From Bettongia penicillata ogilbyi (Eukaryota; Chordata; Mammalia; Diprotodontia; Potoroidae), in the NCBI GenBank assembly GCA_023548195.1, contig JAJHZJ010000311.1, positions 5,231,919 through 5,295,918 on the forward strand: a stretch of 64,000 bases of DNA, given 5' to 3'. Positions 11,520-22,198 of the stretch are shown here, in pieces. The notes under the pieces are model-generated. The model was not told where the DNA came from, did no database searches, and worked only from the letters and a program-made list of their open reading frames with translations. The position numbers were made by a program, and so were the translations under genes. Positions within the stretch are counted from its first letter, which is position 1. Each line of letters begins with the position of its first letter.

Positions 11520-12370
11520 TACGGTCGTGCAGCCTCGGGTCTCTGGAAAATAGTAAAGCAGGTGTAAGACTCCCCAAACCTCTCGTACAAGCCCACAGCG
11601 CGGTCTTTGCGGGCTTGCCACGCGTGCCTTACGGATGCCCATGGGTTGGCTCTGACTGAAGGACCCACGTTCTCAGAAGCCTCTCGGAAGGCCCTGGCCC
11701 TGGGCACCAGAGGCAGAGCTACACGTCCATTCCAGAAGCCAGAGAAGATAAACCGGAGGCTTTGCCGGGGCTCAGGGAGTGGCAAGCTGGCGCTGCAGTC
11801 TTAGGGAGTCCTGACTGGCTGGCGGTGCTCCTGGACCCTAAAAGGGTGAGGGGGGGCGGTGATGGAACGGCTTGGTGCCTGGGATCTGAAGCCATAATCT
11901 GGGTTCAAACAGCGCTGGCTCTGCCCCTTCCTCGCTGCGCGAGTCGTTGGTCCTCTTGGCCCCCCGCACCGGGGGTCTCGGGAGAGCCCTTCCAGTTTAA
12001 CTCCTGCTGTGCGATGGAAAGGGCTGGGGAGGGACCGAAGACAACGCTGTCCCTTTCTGGAAAGGGCATCCCGGGGCAAGGGCGAGTTAAATGGGAGCGC
12101 GGCCGCCGAGAGCGTCTCCGCTGCGGGAGTCAGGCGAGGACAGCCGCCTCCGCCTCCCCAGCCCGGGCAGCCTTTCCCTGAATCAGCGCAGCCGGCCGGG
12201 AGGGACTGCGCAGAGTATCAGGCCCTCCGAGGCTGGCGGGCGGCCAGGCTCCCTCCGGCTCAATGCGGAGCTCAGGGCAGACCCTGGGGCGGGGGGCTGC
12301 TGGCCCAGAGGCCGGGGAGGGCAGGGAGGGGTGCGTCTGTGAGGCCGGGTGGACGCGACGGTGAGAAGGG
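11520..12370 (+). promoter_or_regulatory. SCN4B: CpG island, likely SCN4B promoter and first-exon region
   Basis: This is the only clearly CpG-rich, GC-rich stretch in the window. Examples are 'gggagcgcggccgccgagagcgtctccgctgcggg' near 12,092 and a 'ggggcgggggg' GC box near 12,286. It lies about 9 kb upstream of SCN4B exon 2, which fits the gene's usual large first intron. A 5' splice-site-like 'gacgcgacg|gtgagaag' occurs at about 12,360. I could not find an ATG followed by a signal-peptide start that joins exon 2 in phase, so transcription start and first-exon boundaries are not called. The promoter role is inferred. Confidence 0.55.
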
Positions 12371-12974
12371 GTGTTCCCGATTTGCCTTCCGTTGTGGAGG
12401 ATGCTCTTCCCGTCCCGCTGTCCCTCCGTTTTTCTCTTCTTTTTCTTTCTTCATTGCTTCTTTTCCTCTCTCTCCCTCTAACAAACTCTACCTCCTTTCC
12501 CCCTTTTTCTGCTTTCTCACTCTGCTGGCTTCCTCCAGGTGTTGCGGAACGAACTTGAAACGACAGGACCTGAGTTCAAAGGGTTGGCGGCTCGGCTAAC
12601 CTACTACCTGTGTGACCTTGGTCAAGTCACCTACCTTCTCTGGGTTTCAGTTTTCTAATCTGTACAGCGACGGAGGCTGGACTAGAACACTGCTAAAATG
12701 ATCTTGTAGAGCAAGAGAAATTATAAAAAACGAATGTTAATTTTTTTGCATGTTATTGGAAAAAATTAAACATTAACAATAACAACAAAAGAGCTGGAAG
12801 GGACCTATGATCAAGGTTGGAGTCTCAATGCTTTCACTAATTAGCTTTGTGACCTTAGGGACGTCACTTTGGGGCCTCAATTTTCCCCTCTATAAAATGG
12901 AGTTAATAACTACATTACCTATCTAGAACAAATGAAAAAATACATGTTGACTAGTTTTACATAAATTATTATTA

Positions 12975-13240
12975 TCTACCTCTCCTCAGCCATTTTCCTG
13001 GTAGTTAGGGAGATAGAGTGTTGGACCTGGAGTCAAGAAGACCTAAATTCAAATCCTGCCTCAGATGCTCCCTAGCTGTGTGACCTTGAGAGAGTCACTT
13101 AACCTCTGTCACTTTGGGGGTCTCAGTTTCCCCATTATGAGATGAGGATATTACCAGGGTGTTTGAGATCAGATGAGATAGTATTTGTAAAACATTTTGT
13201 AAATTGTAAAGTGCTACATAAATATCAACTCTTTGCTTCC
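12975..13240 (+). repeat. tRNA-headed SINE / MIR-type element
   Basis: 'gagtgttggacctggagtcaagaagacctaaattcaaatcctgcctcagatgctccctagctgtgtgaccttg' followed by 'tcagtttccccattatgagatgagg' and 'aaagtgctacataaatatcaa'. Confidence 0.7.
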
Positions 13241-13479
13241 CTGGAACAAGGGTGTAAAGGGTATAGAGAGCTTTACAAAGCCCTTTCTCTCCGTGAGAGA
13301 AGTAGAACGACTATGTTTCTCATTTTACAGATGAGGAAACTGAAGGTCAGAAAGGTGAAGTGATGCCCAGGGCACCCTGGCCAGACTGGGACTCCCTGGA
13401 ATTCTTGGATTTTCAGTTCTGTGCTCCACGACCTGATCACCATCCTCATCATGACGATAACAGCTGGCCTTTAGGATTT

Positions 13480-13677
13480 GCTGTTGCTCGGTCATGCCCG
13501 GCTCTTCCATCCATTTGGTATTTTCTTGGCAAAGATACTAGAGTGGTTCACCATTTCCTTCTCCAGCTCATTTTACAGATGAGAAAATTGAGGCAAATAG
13601 AATGGAGTGACTACAATTAAATAAGTGTCTTCCTGACGTCAGGCCTGGCACTCTATCCACTGTACCACCTAGCTGCC
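13480..13677 (-). repeat. Marsupial tRNA-derived SINE
   Basis: Reverse copy running from 'tattttcttggcaaagatactagagtgg' to 'ggcactctatccactgtaccacctagctgcc', with an internal deletion relative to fuller copies. Confidence 0.82.
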
Positions 13678-14929
13678 CTCATTTAGGTCTACAAAGCACT
13701 TTACAAACATTATCTCATTGTACTCTCACAACATCCATGGGAGGTGGATACTATTATCATCCTCATTTTATAGATGAGGACACTGAGGCAGATGTGCCGG
13801 CCTCCTAGCACTTGGTCTTACTGTATCTCAGAGTAGGAGAGCCCAGTTTCCACGATGTCAGGTCCCTGGGGCTCAGCATCCATGCCATGGAGCTGTGCTC
13901 ACTGAACTTGGAGTCAAGGGGGATTGGGTTCAATTCTTGCTTCCAGGATGTGTGGAAGCCACATGACCAAGGACAAGTCACTTAGTCTCTCTGAGATACA
14001 GTTTCCTTATGCATAAGGGGGCGGTAATAACTGTAACTACTGATTTCAAAGGATTTTTGAAGATCAAATACGTATCTCACCAATATCTAACTGCTTTTGA
14101 AACCCTTCCAGACATCATTATAGAAAACAGCTTTTCTCCTGGTGCCTCTTCCTTTCATTCTTTTAGGAATATAACTAGTGTGGGTTTCCCCCATGACCTT
14201 TATTAGCAAATGCCCATTTCCACTAAAAGCATCTACATACAAATGTCCTCTCATTTTATTCTTGCAACGACCTTGGGAGGGAGGTGCTATTATTAGCCCC
14301 ATTTTACAGATGGCCAAACTGAAGTTAAATGACTTGCTCAGAGTCAGAGATTGGATATGAACTCCTTAATTCCAGGTCTGGGGCTCATTCCTTGTGCCCT
14401 CAAGCTCTAAGTATAAAGCACTTGTTATGTGCAGGGCCTTGTACCAATAGGGGTAGGGGTAGTTACAAACACAGCTCCTGACTTTATGGATCTTATCATC
14501 TACTGAGAAGGAGGAGACATGTAGGCAAATAAATATGAGTCATAACAGAATGTAGTGGGGTAAAGGGGCAACTCCAAGTGCTAAGAGAAATTTGAAGATG
14601 CAGAGATCCCTTTTAGCTGAGGGGATTAGACAAGGCTTCGTGGAGGAGGTGGTATATGAGCTCAAGGAAGGAAGAGAAGTATTGCACAATGTCCTTAATA
14701 TAGAAGGAGCTGTGAAGGCTCTGGGCGCTGGCCTTTGCTGGCTCTCCATTAGCTTCCTGCCCTTCCTGGGAGATTTTGGCCTCTGGCCCCAGAGAATACC
14801 TTTTTTTTTGAGTTGCTATTTTCTAGTGACTTCCATGCCCATGAAACCCCACCTGGAGACCTGGATCCTCTTGGGTCATAGGATCTAGAGCCATAAAAAA
14901 TCTTAGAGATCATCTAGTCTGGGTTTTAA

Positions 14930-15360
14930 ACAATTTTTTAAAATTAATTTTGTTACATTTTAAATTCCAAACTGTCTCCCCCCTTCTCTCTGCATTCTGC
15001 ACTACAGAACGCCATCATCTGACACAGATACACACACAGAGTATATATGTGTGTGTACATGTGTGCATGTGTATATATAGATATGTGATGCTATATCTAT
15101 ATCCTATGCATAGATGTATATACATGCATACACACATGCACATATTTATCCTATGCATTCTTCTTTTTATCAGGTCTTTCTTTGGAGATAGGCAGCATCT
15201 TCCTTCATAGGTCCTTTATAATTGATCTGAGTATTTGTAATACTCAAAATAACTTAGTTGTTCGAGCTGTTCTTAGAACAATATTTCTGTTACTGCAAAC
15301 ATCTGCATTCTCTTGATTCCGTTCATTTCACTCTTTATTTCATGCATGTCTTTTCATCAG
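14930..15360 (-). repeat. LINE 3' end with internal TG/TA microsatellite
   Basis: Begins with a T/A-rich tail in plus view ('ttttttaaaattaattttgttacattttaaattccaaactg') and continues with 'gcagcatcttccttcataggtcctttataattg', as in the 4,576-4,940 copy. A gtgtgt/atatat stretch at about 15,037-15,150 interrupts it. Confidence 0.5.
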
Positions 15361-15490
15361 AATCAGCTTAGGGGTGGGGAACAGACTCCATTTGGATTCA
15401 GCCAGAGGAGCATTTAGAGGGCCACAGGTGACTTCCAGGTGCAGGTTCCCTGTCCCTGAACTAGTTCATCATTTCTTATAGAACAAAGTT

Positions 15491-15720
15491 TAGGGATTCT
15501 TAAGTTTTTGATATCACAGGCCTTTTGGCATCCTGGTGAAACCTAAAGACCTCTCAGAAAAACGGGTTTTAAATGCACAAAATCAATTAGAATTACAAAG
15601 GAAACCTATGGTTAATAAAGATAAAGATGTAGTTTACCCCCTACTCAAGTCCACAATCTTCCTGAAATATCTTCATAGACCCCCAGATGGGTCTCTGACT
15701 CTCAGGTAAAGAACCTCTGA
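15491..15720. mobile_element. hAT-like nonautonomous DNA transposon remnant
   Basis: Starts 'tagggattcttaagttttt' and ends 'caggtaaagaacctctg', imperfect inverted ends. The interior ('aaatgcacaaaatcaattagaattacaaaggaaacc') is shared with the copy at 15,979-16,224. No target-site duplication was recognised. Confidence 0.5.
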
Positions 15721-15978
15721 TTTAGTCAACTCCAACATTTTATAGATGAGGGGAAGTGACTGCCTCAATGTCGCACAAGTAAGTTAGTAGGAGGGTCAAG
15801 ATTGAACCCAGGTCCTCTGGCTTCAAATTCAGTGTTTCATAACATATTGCCTGTCATTAGGTAGATCAGCTACAGTGATGAAAAAAAAAAGTAGAGATGA
15901 GGAGGACCTGAACTAGGGTGGTAGCAGTTTGAGTGTAAAACAAGGGTATAGATATCCAAATTTCCATACCACTTAGGG

Positions 15979-16224
15979 CAGGGATTCTTACCCTTTTTTG
16001 TGTGTTTTATGAACCCTTTTGGCAGTCTGAAACTGAAGCCAGGTGAAACCTATGGACACCATCTCAGAAAGCAATTTCTAAATTCATAAAATAGAATATA
16101 TAGAATTACAAAGGAAACGGGTTAGTGAAAATAGAAATGCAAATTTTTTCCCCACCCAAGTTCACAGATTGAAATCTACCCATAAACCCTTTGAGTTTTG
16201 TGGACCCCAGGTTAAAAACCTTTG
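15979..16224. mobile_element. hAT-like nonautonomous DNA transposon
   Basis: Ends are 'cagggattcttaccctttttt' and 'ccccaggttaaaaacctttg', an imperfect inverted pair. The flanking octamers 'acttaggg' (15,971-15,978) and 'acctatgg' (16,225-16,232) match at 6 of 8 positions, fitting a decayed 8-bp target duplication. The interior 'gaattacaaaggaaac' is shared with the neighbouring copy. Confidence 0.6.
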
Positions 16225-17940
16225 ACCTATGGCAACATTGCTGAAAAAGAATCCACAGGACTGAACATCTCTTTAGATATGTTGGGGAGAGGGAAGGAGT
16301 TATGAGGTGTGTGTGTGTGTGCATGTGTGTGAGAAACAAGCATTTAATAAGTGCCTCCAATGTCCTAGGTGCTGTGCTAAGCACTTTCCAATTATCTTCT
16401 TGCTTGATCCCCACAGAAGCTCTGTGAAGTGGGTGCTAATTATCACCCCCATTTTACAGTTGCAGAAACTGAGTCAAACAGAGTTTATGTGGCTTCTCAG
16501 GTTCACACTGGTAAATGTATGAGGCTGTATGTAAACTCAGGTCTTCCTGACTCCAGGTCCAGTACTCCACTCATTTATACCTGGCTGACTTAGGAGCGCG
16601 GTGGTGCCACCAGCAGAAATAATTCTACTGGGAAGAAAGAAGGGAAGGTGGGGGTAGATGAGAAGTTCAGTTTTGGGTGTGCTGAGCTTGAGGTGCCATT
16701 TGGGGCATCCTAGAGAAATGCCTTCTAAGTAATTGGAAGCCTGAGGTTGTAGTGAAAGGGAGAGACTGAAGCAGATACATCTTTGGGCATCATCTTCATT
16801 GAATGATGTTGGAAGCCATGGTAGTGGATGAGATCGTTCTGGAAGAGTGTAGAAGTAGGTATGAAAATGGCCAACAGTTCCACAGTTAGGCCATTGGAGG
16901 AGGAAGATGAATTGGGGAAACCCAAAGAGACTAAGACAGAATAATTAGATGACATAGTGGAAAACCATTTGCCTTCACTGTTTTTTCCCTTGCCCTGTTT
17001 TTAGATTTGGGGCTTGAGTTTGAGGGTAGCATGTTGGGTAGCAGCAACCTATTTCCCTTGAACACCTCCAGGCTTTGGGAAATTCTCTTCCAATCGGTGA
17101 CTCCTGGTCAAGCGCCTTGTTTATTTGGGTTGGGGCGACCTCTGGTGGCTACTTAGAAGTTCAGGGGTTTCTACCTGTACAGAAGACCAAGCCAGCCTGC
17201 TGTGCCTGAAATCCGAAAGAATAGGATTTAGTTCCTAGGACAATTGTTCTCAATTGTCTCAATTCCTTGGGAGCCAAGTCTTCTGAATTGTCTCCCTGTT
17301 GTCACTTCATCAACAATGTAATGAGCTCGCTGAACAGAGTGATGTCCGTTTCTGGGTCTCAGTATCCTCAGTCCCCTATAGTGGGAGAAGTTAGTCTTTG
17401 CTTTTGGCCCATGCTCTGGGGTGTGAAAAGAAGGAGATTTGTTTGTATTCCTGAAAAGAGAGGGGATAAAATCTTTCTCCCAAGTCCAGCTTATGATTGG
17501 GACTGCCTTCAGCTCACATGCTGATTCTCAAATTCAGGTTGTGACTCTCTGGGAAAGGAGAGATCTTTCTGAACTGTGGTTTGAGGGTTAGGGCTTACTT
17601 GGAAAGAACCTTATCGGTCACGTACAGCAAAGCCCTGCATGGCCTTCGCTACAAAATCCCCAAGCCTCTGCTTTCATAACTCCAATGAGACAAAATCAAC
17701 CATCTTGTGAAGAGCAAATGGTTCATTCTGAATGATTAGAAAACAGCATATCAGAAGCATTGTGATGTGACCTTGGGGTCAGAAGACATGGGTTCATATG
17801 CTGGCTTTGTCTCTCACTAACTGGCCATTTTGGACAGACCATTTAAGCATCTCCAAGTTTTAGTTTCCTTGTCTGATGACATCTGTCTTGATAATTTCTG
17901 GATTCCTGTTCAGCTCTAACATTCTGTGGGGGTTACTAAA

Positions 17941-17958
17941 CCTGCCTCAGTAGTTTTC
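17941..17958 (-). repeat. Target-site duplication of half-L1, 3' side
   Basis: 'cctgcctcagtagttttc', identical to 20,766-20,783. It directly abuts the element's oligo(A) tail, seen as T's on the plus strand. Confidence 0.9.
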
Positions 17959-20765
17959 TTTTTTTTAAATGTTTAATTTGCATTTTTTACTAATAAATTT
18001 ATTTAACTTTTTACATTCATTTTCACAAAATTTTGGGTTCCAAATTTTCTCCCCATCTGTCCCCTCCCCCCACCCCAATACACTGAGCATTCTAATTTCC
18101 CCTATTACCAATCTGCCCTCTCTTCTATCATCCCTCCCTTCCTTTACCCCATCTTCTCTTTTGTCCTGTAGGGCCAGATAACTTTCTATTCCCCGTTACC
18201 TGTATTTCTTATTTGCTAGTAGCAAGAACAATACTCAACAGTTGTTCCTAAAACTTTGAGTTCCAACTTCTCCCCATCCCTCCCTCCCCACCCATTCTCT
18301 TGGGAAGGCAGGCAATTCAATATAGGCCATATCTGTGTAGTTTTGCAAATTACTTCCATAATAGTTGTGTTGTGTAAGACTTAACTATATTTCCCTCCAT
18401 CCTATCCTGCCCCGCATTGCTTCTATTCTCTCTTTTGATCCTGTCCCTCCCCAAGAGTGTTGACTTCAAATTGCTCCCTCCTCCCATTGCCCTCCCTTCC
18501 ATCATCCCCCCCACCCTGCTTATTCCCTTCTCCCCCACTTTCCTGTATTGTAAGATAGGTTCTCATACCAAAATGAGTGTGCATTTCATTCCTTCCCCTA
18601 GTCAAATGTGATGAGGGCAAACTTCCTGCCTTTTTTTTTTTCTCAGCTCTCCTCTTTTTCCCTCCACTAAAAAGTCTCCTACTTGCCTCTTAAATGACAT
18701 ATAGTTACCCCCTTCCATTTCACCCTCTTTCCTCCCACTACATTTCTCTCTCACCATTTACCTTAATTTCTTTTAAGATATGGTCCCATCCTATTCAGTT
18801 CAATCTGTGCTCTCTGTCTCTGTATGTGTGTGCATGTGTGTATGTGTGTGCATGTGCATGCATGTACATGTGTGTGTATGGACACACCTACTACCCAGAT
18901 ACTGAAAAGTTTTAAGAGTTACAAATATTGTCTTTCCATGTAGGAATGTAAACAGTTCACTTCTCGTAAGTCCCTTAAGACTTCTCTTTGCTGTTTATTT
19001 TTTCATGCTTCTTCTCATTCTTGTGTTTGAAAGTCAAATTTTCTTTTCAGCTCTGGTCCTTTCATCAAGAATGCTTGAAAGTCCTCTGTTTCATTGAAAG
19101 ACCATATTTTCCCCTGAAGTATTATACTCAGTTTAGCTGGGTAGGTGATTCTTGGTTTGAGTCCTAGTTCCTTTGCCTTCTGGAATATCCTATTCCACGC
19201 CCTTCGATCCCTTAATGTAGAAGCTGCTAGATCTTGAGTTATCCTGATTGTATTTCCACAGTACTGGAATTGTTTCTTTCTAGCTGCTTGCAAGATTTTT
19301 TCCTTGAGCTGGGAGTTCTGGAATTTGGCCACAATGTTCCTAGGAGTTTCTCTTTTTGGATCTCTTTCAGGCGGTGATCGATGGATTTTTTCAATACTTA
19401 TTTTGCCCTCTGGTTCTAGAATATCAGGGCAGTTTTCCTCAATAATTTCATGGAAGATGATGTCTAGGCTCCTTTTTTGATTATGACTTTCAGGTAGTCC
19501 CATAATTTTTAAATTGTCTCTCCTGGATCTATTTTCCAGGTCAGTTGTTTTTCCCATGAGATATTTCACATTCTCTTCCATTTTTTCATTCTTTTGGTTT
19601 TGTTTGGTGATTTCTTGGTTTCTCAGAAAGTCATTAGACTCCATCTGTTCCATTCTAATTTTGAGAGAACTATTCTCTTCAGTGAGCTTTTGAACCTCTT
19701 TTTGCATTTGGCTATTTCTGCTTTTGAAAGCATTCTTCTCCTCATTGGCTTTTTGAACCTCTTTTGCCAATTGAGTGAGCCTATTTTTCAAGGTGTTATT
19801 TTCTTTAGCATTTTTTTGGGTCTCCTTTACCAAGGTATTGACCTGTTTTTCATGCTTTTCTTGCATCTCTCTCATTTCTCTTACCAGTTTTTCCTCCACC
19901 TGTCTAACTTGCTTTTCAAAATCCTTTTTGAGCTCTTCCATGGCCTGAGCTCATTGAATATTTATTTTGGATGTTTGGGATAGAGAGTCTTTGACTTCTA
20001 TGTCTTTACCTGATGGTAAGGATTGTTCTTCCTCATCCGAAAGGAAAGGAGGAAACATCTGTTCACCAAGAAAGTAACCTTCTATGGTCTTATTTTTTTC
20101 CCCCCTTTTCTGGGTATTTTCCCAGTCAGTTACTTGACTTCTGAGATTCCTTTCCACACCCACCTCACCTCCAGATCTTCCCAGCTAGTGCTTGGGGTCT
20201 GAGATTCAAATGCTGCTTCCCTCAGGGCTTTCAATGGGGGTGGGGCTGCTATTCAGTGAGAGATTTAGCTCTACTGCTCAGGTCGGGGCAGGGCCACCAC
20301 ATGTGGCTCAGTTCCCTCAGGGGGTTTACATGGAGACCTTCAACAATGGATCTGAGCTCCTGTCTGCTTTGGGAGCCCCTGTCTACTGCTGTCTCTGCTG
20401 CTGCCTCCTGAAGGGGCCTGAGTTATGGAATCACCCCGCTCCCCTCTCAGCCCACCAAACAGTCTCTCTCACTGACCTGTGAGCCTGTGGGTGGGGAGAA
20501 CTGCATGGCTGCTGGAGATTCTGTTCCTGAAGCCTGTTTGGATCTGCTCCTCTTGGTGCCACACGGCCAGGGCAGGGCTGGGCTCTGCCCTGGTCCCGTG
20601 TGTGACAGACCTTTGGTGACGGTTTTTCAGGTCTCTCTGGAACAGAAATCTCCTCCACTCTGTTGTTCTGTGGCTTCCACCGCTCCAGAATTTGTTAGGA
20701 GTTCTTCTTTACAGATATTTTATTGGCTGTGGTTTCAGAGCTAGTGTATGTGTGTCTTTCTACTC
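17959..20765 (-). mobile_element. Complete half-L1 (HAL1-type) retrotransposon
   Basis: The element reads on the minus strand. It has a GC-richer 5' region of about 824 bp (20,765 down to 19,942), one open reading frame for an L1 ORF1 protein (19,941-19,015), then about 1,056 bp of purine-rich 3' untranslated sequence ending in an oligo(A) tail. No ORF2 (endonuclease/reverse transcriptase) sequence lies between ORF1 and the tail. An exact 18-bp direct repeat flanks it, the mark of target-primed reverse transcription. ORF1-only elements are known as half-L1 (HAL1), and marsupial versions have been reported. It probably lies in intron 1 of SCN4B, antisense to the gene. An internally deleted full L1 is the alternative. 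Confidence 0.85.
19015..19941 (-). CDS. LINE-1-type ORF1 protein (RNA-binding), intact
   Basis: A 308-residue open frame starting at an ATG in 'ggccatggaagagc'. ORF1p is the nucleic-acid chaperone that coats L1 RNA in the cytoplasm. Residues ~1-135 form a heptad-rich, Lys/Glu-rich coiled coil used for trimerisation. The RNA-recognition motif begins around residue 138 with the characteristic 'RSRRDNLKIMGLPE'. The C-terminal domain shows 'ITQDLAASTLRDRRAWNRIF' and then 'RITYPAKLSIILQGKI', which resemble the conserved mammalian L1 CTD signatures as I recall them. No stop or frameshift is visible. Whether this copy is expressed cannot be told from sequence. Confidence 0.9.
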   Translation of the reverse strand: MEELKKDFEKQVRQVEEKLVREMREMQEKHEKQVNTLVKETQKNAKENNTLKNRLTQLAKEVQKANEEKNAFKSRNSQMQKEVQKLTEENSSLKIRMEQMESNDFLRNQEITKQNQKNEKMEENVKYLMGKTTDLENRSRRDNLKIMGLPESHNQKRSLDIIFHEIIEENCPDILEPEGKISIEKIHRSPPERDPKRETPRNIVAKFQNSQLKEKILQAARKKQFQYCGNTIRITQDLAASTLRDRRAWNRIFQKAKELGLKPRITYPAKLSIILQGKIWSFNETEDFQAFLMKGPELKRKFDFQTQE

Positions 20766-20783
20766 CCTGCCTCAGTAGTTTTC
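20766..20783 (-). repeat. Target-site duplication of half-L1, 5' side
   Basis: Same 18 bases as at 17,941-17,958. Read on the element's strand it begins 'gaaaact', so the A-rich side fits a relaxed L1 endonuclease site (TT|AAAA type). Confidence 0.9.
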
Positions 20784-21226
20784 CACCTATCATTGGTTTT
20801 GGTCTCTTCTGTGGAGCATGGGGGCTCAGACATAGGAGGCACCTGTGGACTTGACTCGACATAATCAAGTCCAGTGTATTAACTAGATTTAGTACTGCCA
20901 GGGATTACCTTCTAGAAACCCCTCCCCAAAGCCTCCCTATCTAATAAAATTTTATTAGCTACTATATATAGGTCTCTGAGTTTTGAAAAGTCAGTCTGTT
21001 TGTATTCTTTGATGTTAGGCCAATGGGCAAAATTTCTGGCATCTCAGGCTAATGGTACTTTCCAAGACTTGCGGACTCGCCCACACCCACATACCCACAC
21101 ACACAGGAAAAGAAAAGTTCCCCAAAGGGCAGGCTCTCCAACTTTCAGGACCATCAAGTAAATCTCTGATTGTCCTTTGTTGGAGTTGGGCCTCCATTGG
21201 GATTCTTTTCTTTCTGCTTTCTTTAG

Positions 21227-21405
21227 GAGTAGCTTTTCTCCTGTTCCCTTGTTCTCTGACGCTGGAGGTGTCTGTGGGGAAGGCTACCACCATCACAGCT
21301 GTAAATGGAACAGATGTCCTGCTGCCTTGCACCTTCTCAACCTGTATGGGCTTTGAAAACCTACACTTCTGGTGGACATTCAATAACTCAGAGGAATTCA
21401 AGAAT
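21227..21405 (+). CDS. SCN4B: SCN4B exon 2 (signal-peptide end, first part of Ig domain)
   Basis: Acceptor 'ttctgctttctttag|GAGTAGC', donor 'AAGAAT|gtgagtat'. The exon enters in phase 1, since phase 0 would give a stop at codon 2. It encodes a hydrophobic signal-peptide remainder 'VAFLLFPCSL', then 'LEVSVGKAT' at the mature N-terminus, 'NGTDVLLPCTFSTCMGFE' and 'HFWWTFNNSEEFKN'. The first Cys is the Ig B-strand cysteine. The second, in 'FSTC', is the position known in beta-4 to be free for disulfide linkage to the alpha subunit. NGT and NNS are N-glycosylation sequons. Confidence 0.92.
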
Positions 21406-21966
21406 GTGAGTATCCTTGGGGCAAGGAGGAGAGGGGATGGTGGTGGTGACCAGATGCAGGGATTGCGAAGGAGAGGATAGGATAAAGCACTTTTCTGTTG
21501 TCTTCCTTTTCCCTTGTGTCCCATGGAACCTGTTCCAAAGTCCTTCCAGGCTTGGGCAGAGGACACACTGGAATTTTTCATTGCCCTCATCAGTCTTTTT
21601 ATTCTTTTGTTTTCTCATAAGTAATACAGGAACTAATCAGCTTGTTAATTTGCCCAGTGCTTGGGAGAAGGGTTTGGGAGCTGGATAGACTCCTGGAATC
21701 TTAGCTTTTGCATTAGCCTTAGAGTTCTTCTGGTTCAATTCCTGCCTGAGTCTTGGACAAGATGTAAACAGGTTAGAGTTGGAGTTCAATGAATGGAATA
21801 ATTTTTATAGCCAAATAAGACTGTGTAGTCTCCATCTCCGGAGTCTATCTCTACTGGTTTAGGTGAAGTTCTGTCCAGAAACAGAAGGTTGGTCGCTAAG
21901 ATCTAACCTTTTCTGATTCTTCCTTGGTTTCTGGGGCTCTCTCTCTTCTCCTCTGTCTCCCCACAG

Positions 21967-22198
21967 CTGATTGACGGGACAGTGAAGAATGAAAAGTCAG
22001 AACCAAAGATCAGGTCCAACATTGACCCGTCCCGCATTGAGATGGTTGGCTCTGTGAAGGAGAAAAAGAACAACATCTCGATTTTGATTCTTAACCTAGA
22101 GTTCTCGGACAAGGGAAAGTACACTTGCCGCGTGAAGAACCCCAAGGAGAAGAACGCTCAGCATGAAGCCACCATCTCTCTCATTGTTGTTGACAAAT
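21967..22198 (+). CDS. SCN4B: SCN4B exon 3 (second part of Ig domain)
   Basis: Acceptor 'ctctgtctccccacag|CTGATTGAC'. Encodes 'LIDGTVKNEKSEPKI', the sequon 'NNIS' and 'FSDKGKYTCRVKNPKEKN', with the F-strand Tyr-x-Cys that closes the Ig disulfide, ending 'IVVDK'. The only donor that keeps exon 4 in frame is at 22,199 ('GACAAAT|gtaggtgag', phase 1). A better-matching donor lies 4 bp further on; see findings. Confidence 0.93.

Larger units (their letters stand above)
12600..17958. other. Probable SCN4B intron 1, left part
   Basis: No exon can be supported. It holds MIR and SINE copies, a LINE 3' end (about 14,930-15,360), a short hAT-like remnant near 15,370-15,462, two further hAT-like elements (15,491-15,720 and 15,979-16,224) and a MIR/SINE near 16,330-16,580. 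16,590-17,900 appears mostly non-repetitive and shows nothing I recognise. Confidence 0.45.

Noticed and set aside
11762..11858. A frame reading TTG-Pro-Gly ... Asp-Trp-Leu-Ala-Val-Leu-Leu that faintly resembles the human SCN4B first exon
   Set aside because: It lacks an ATG, the resemblance is a few residues, and the nearest good donor leaves the wrong phase for exon 2.
12009..12599. Open frames of 83-196 codons in the CpG island
   Set aside because: GC-rich DNA has few stops; composition is Pro/Gly/Arg-rich, and no recognisable domain, signal peptide or splice partner was seen.
19594..19983. Plus-strand hydrophobic frame of 129 codons
   Set aside because: It is the antisense shadow of the half-L1 ORF1 coiled-coil region.
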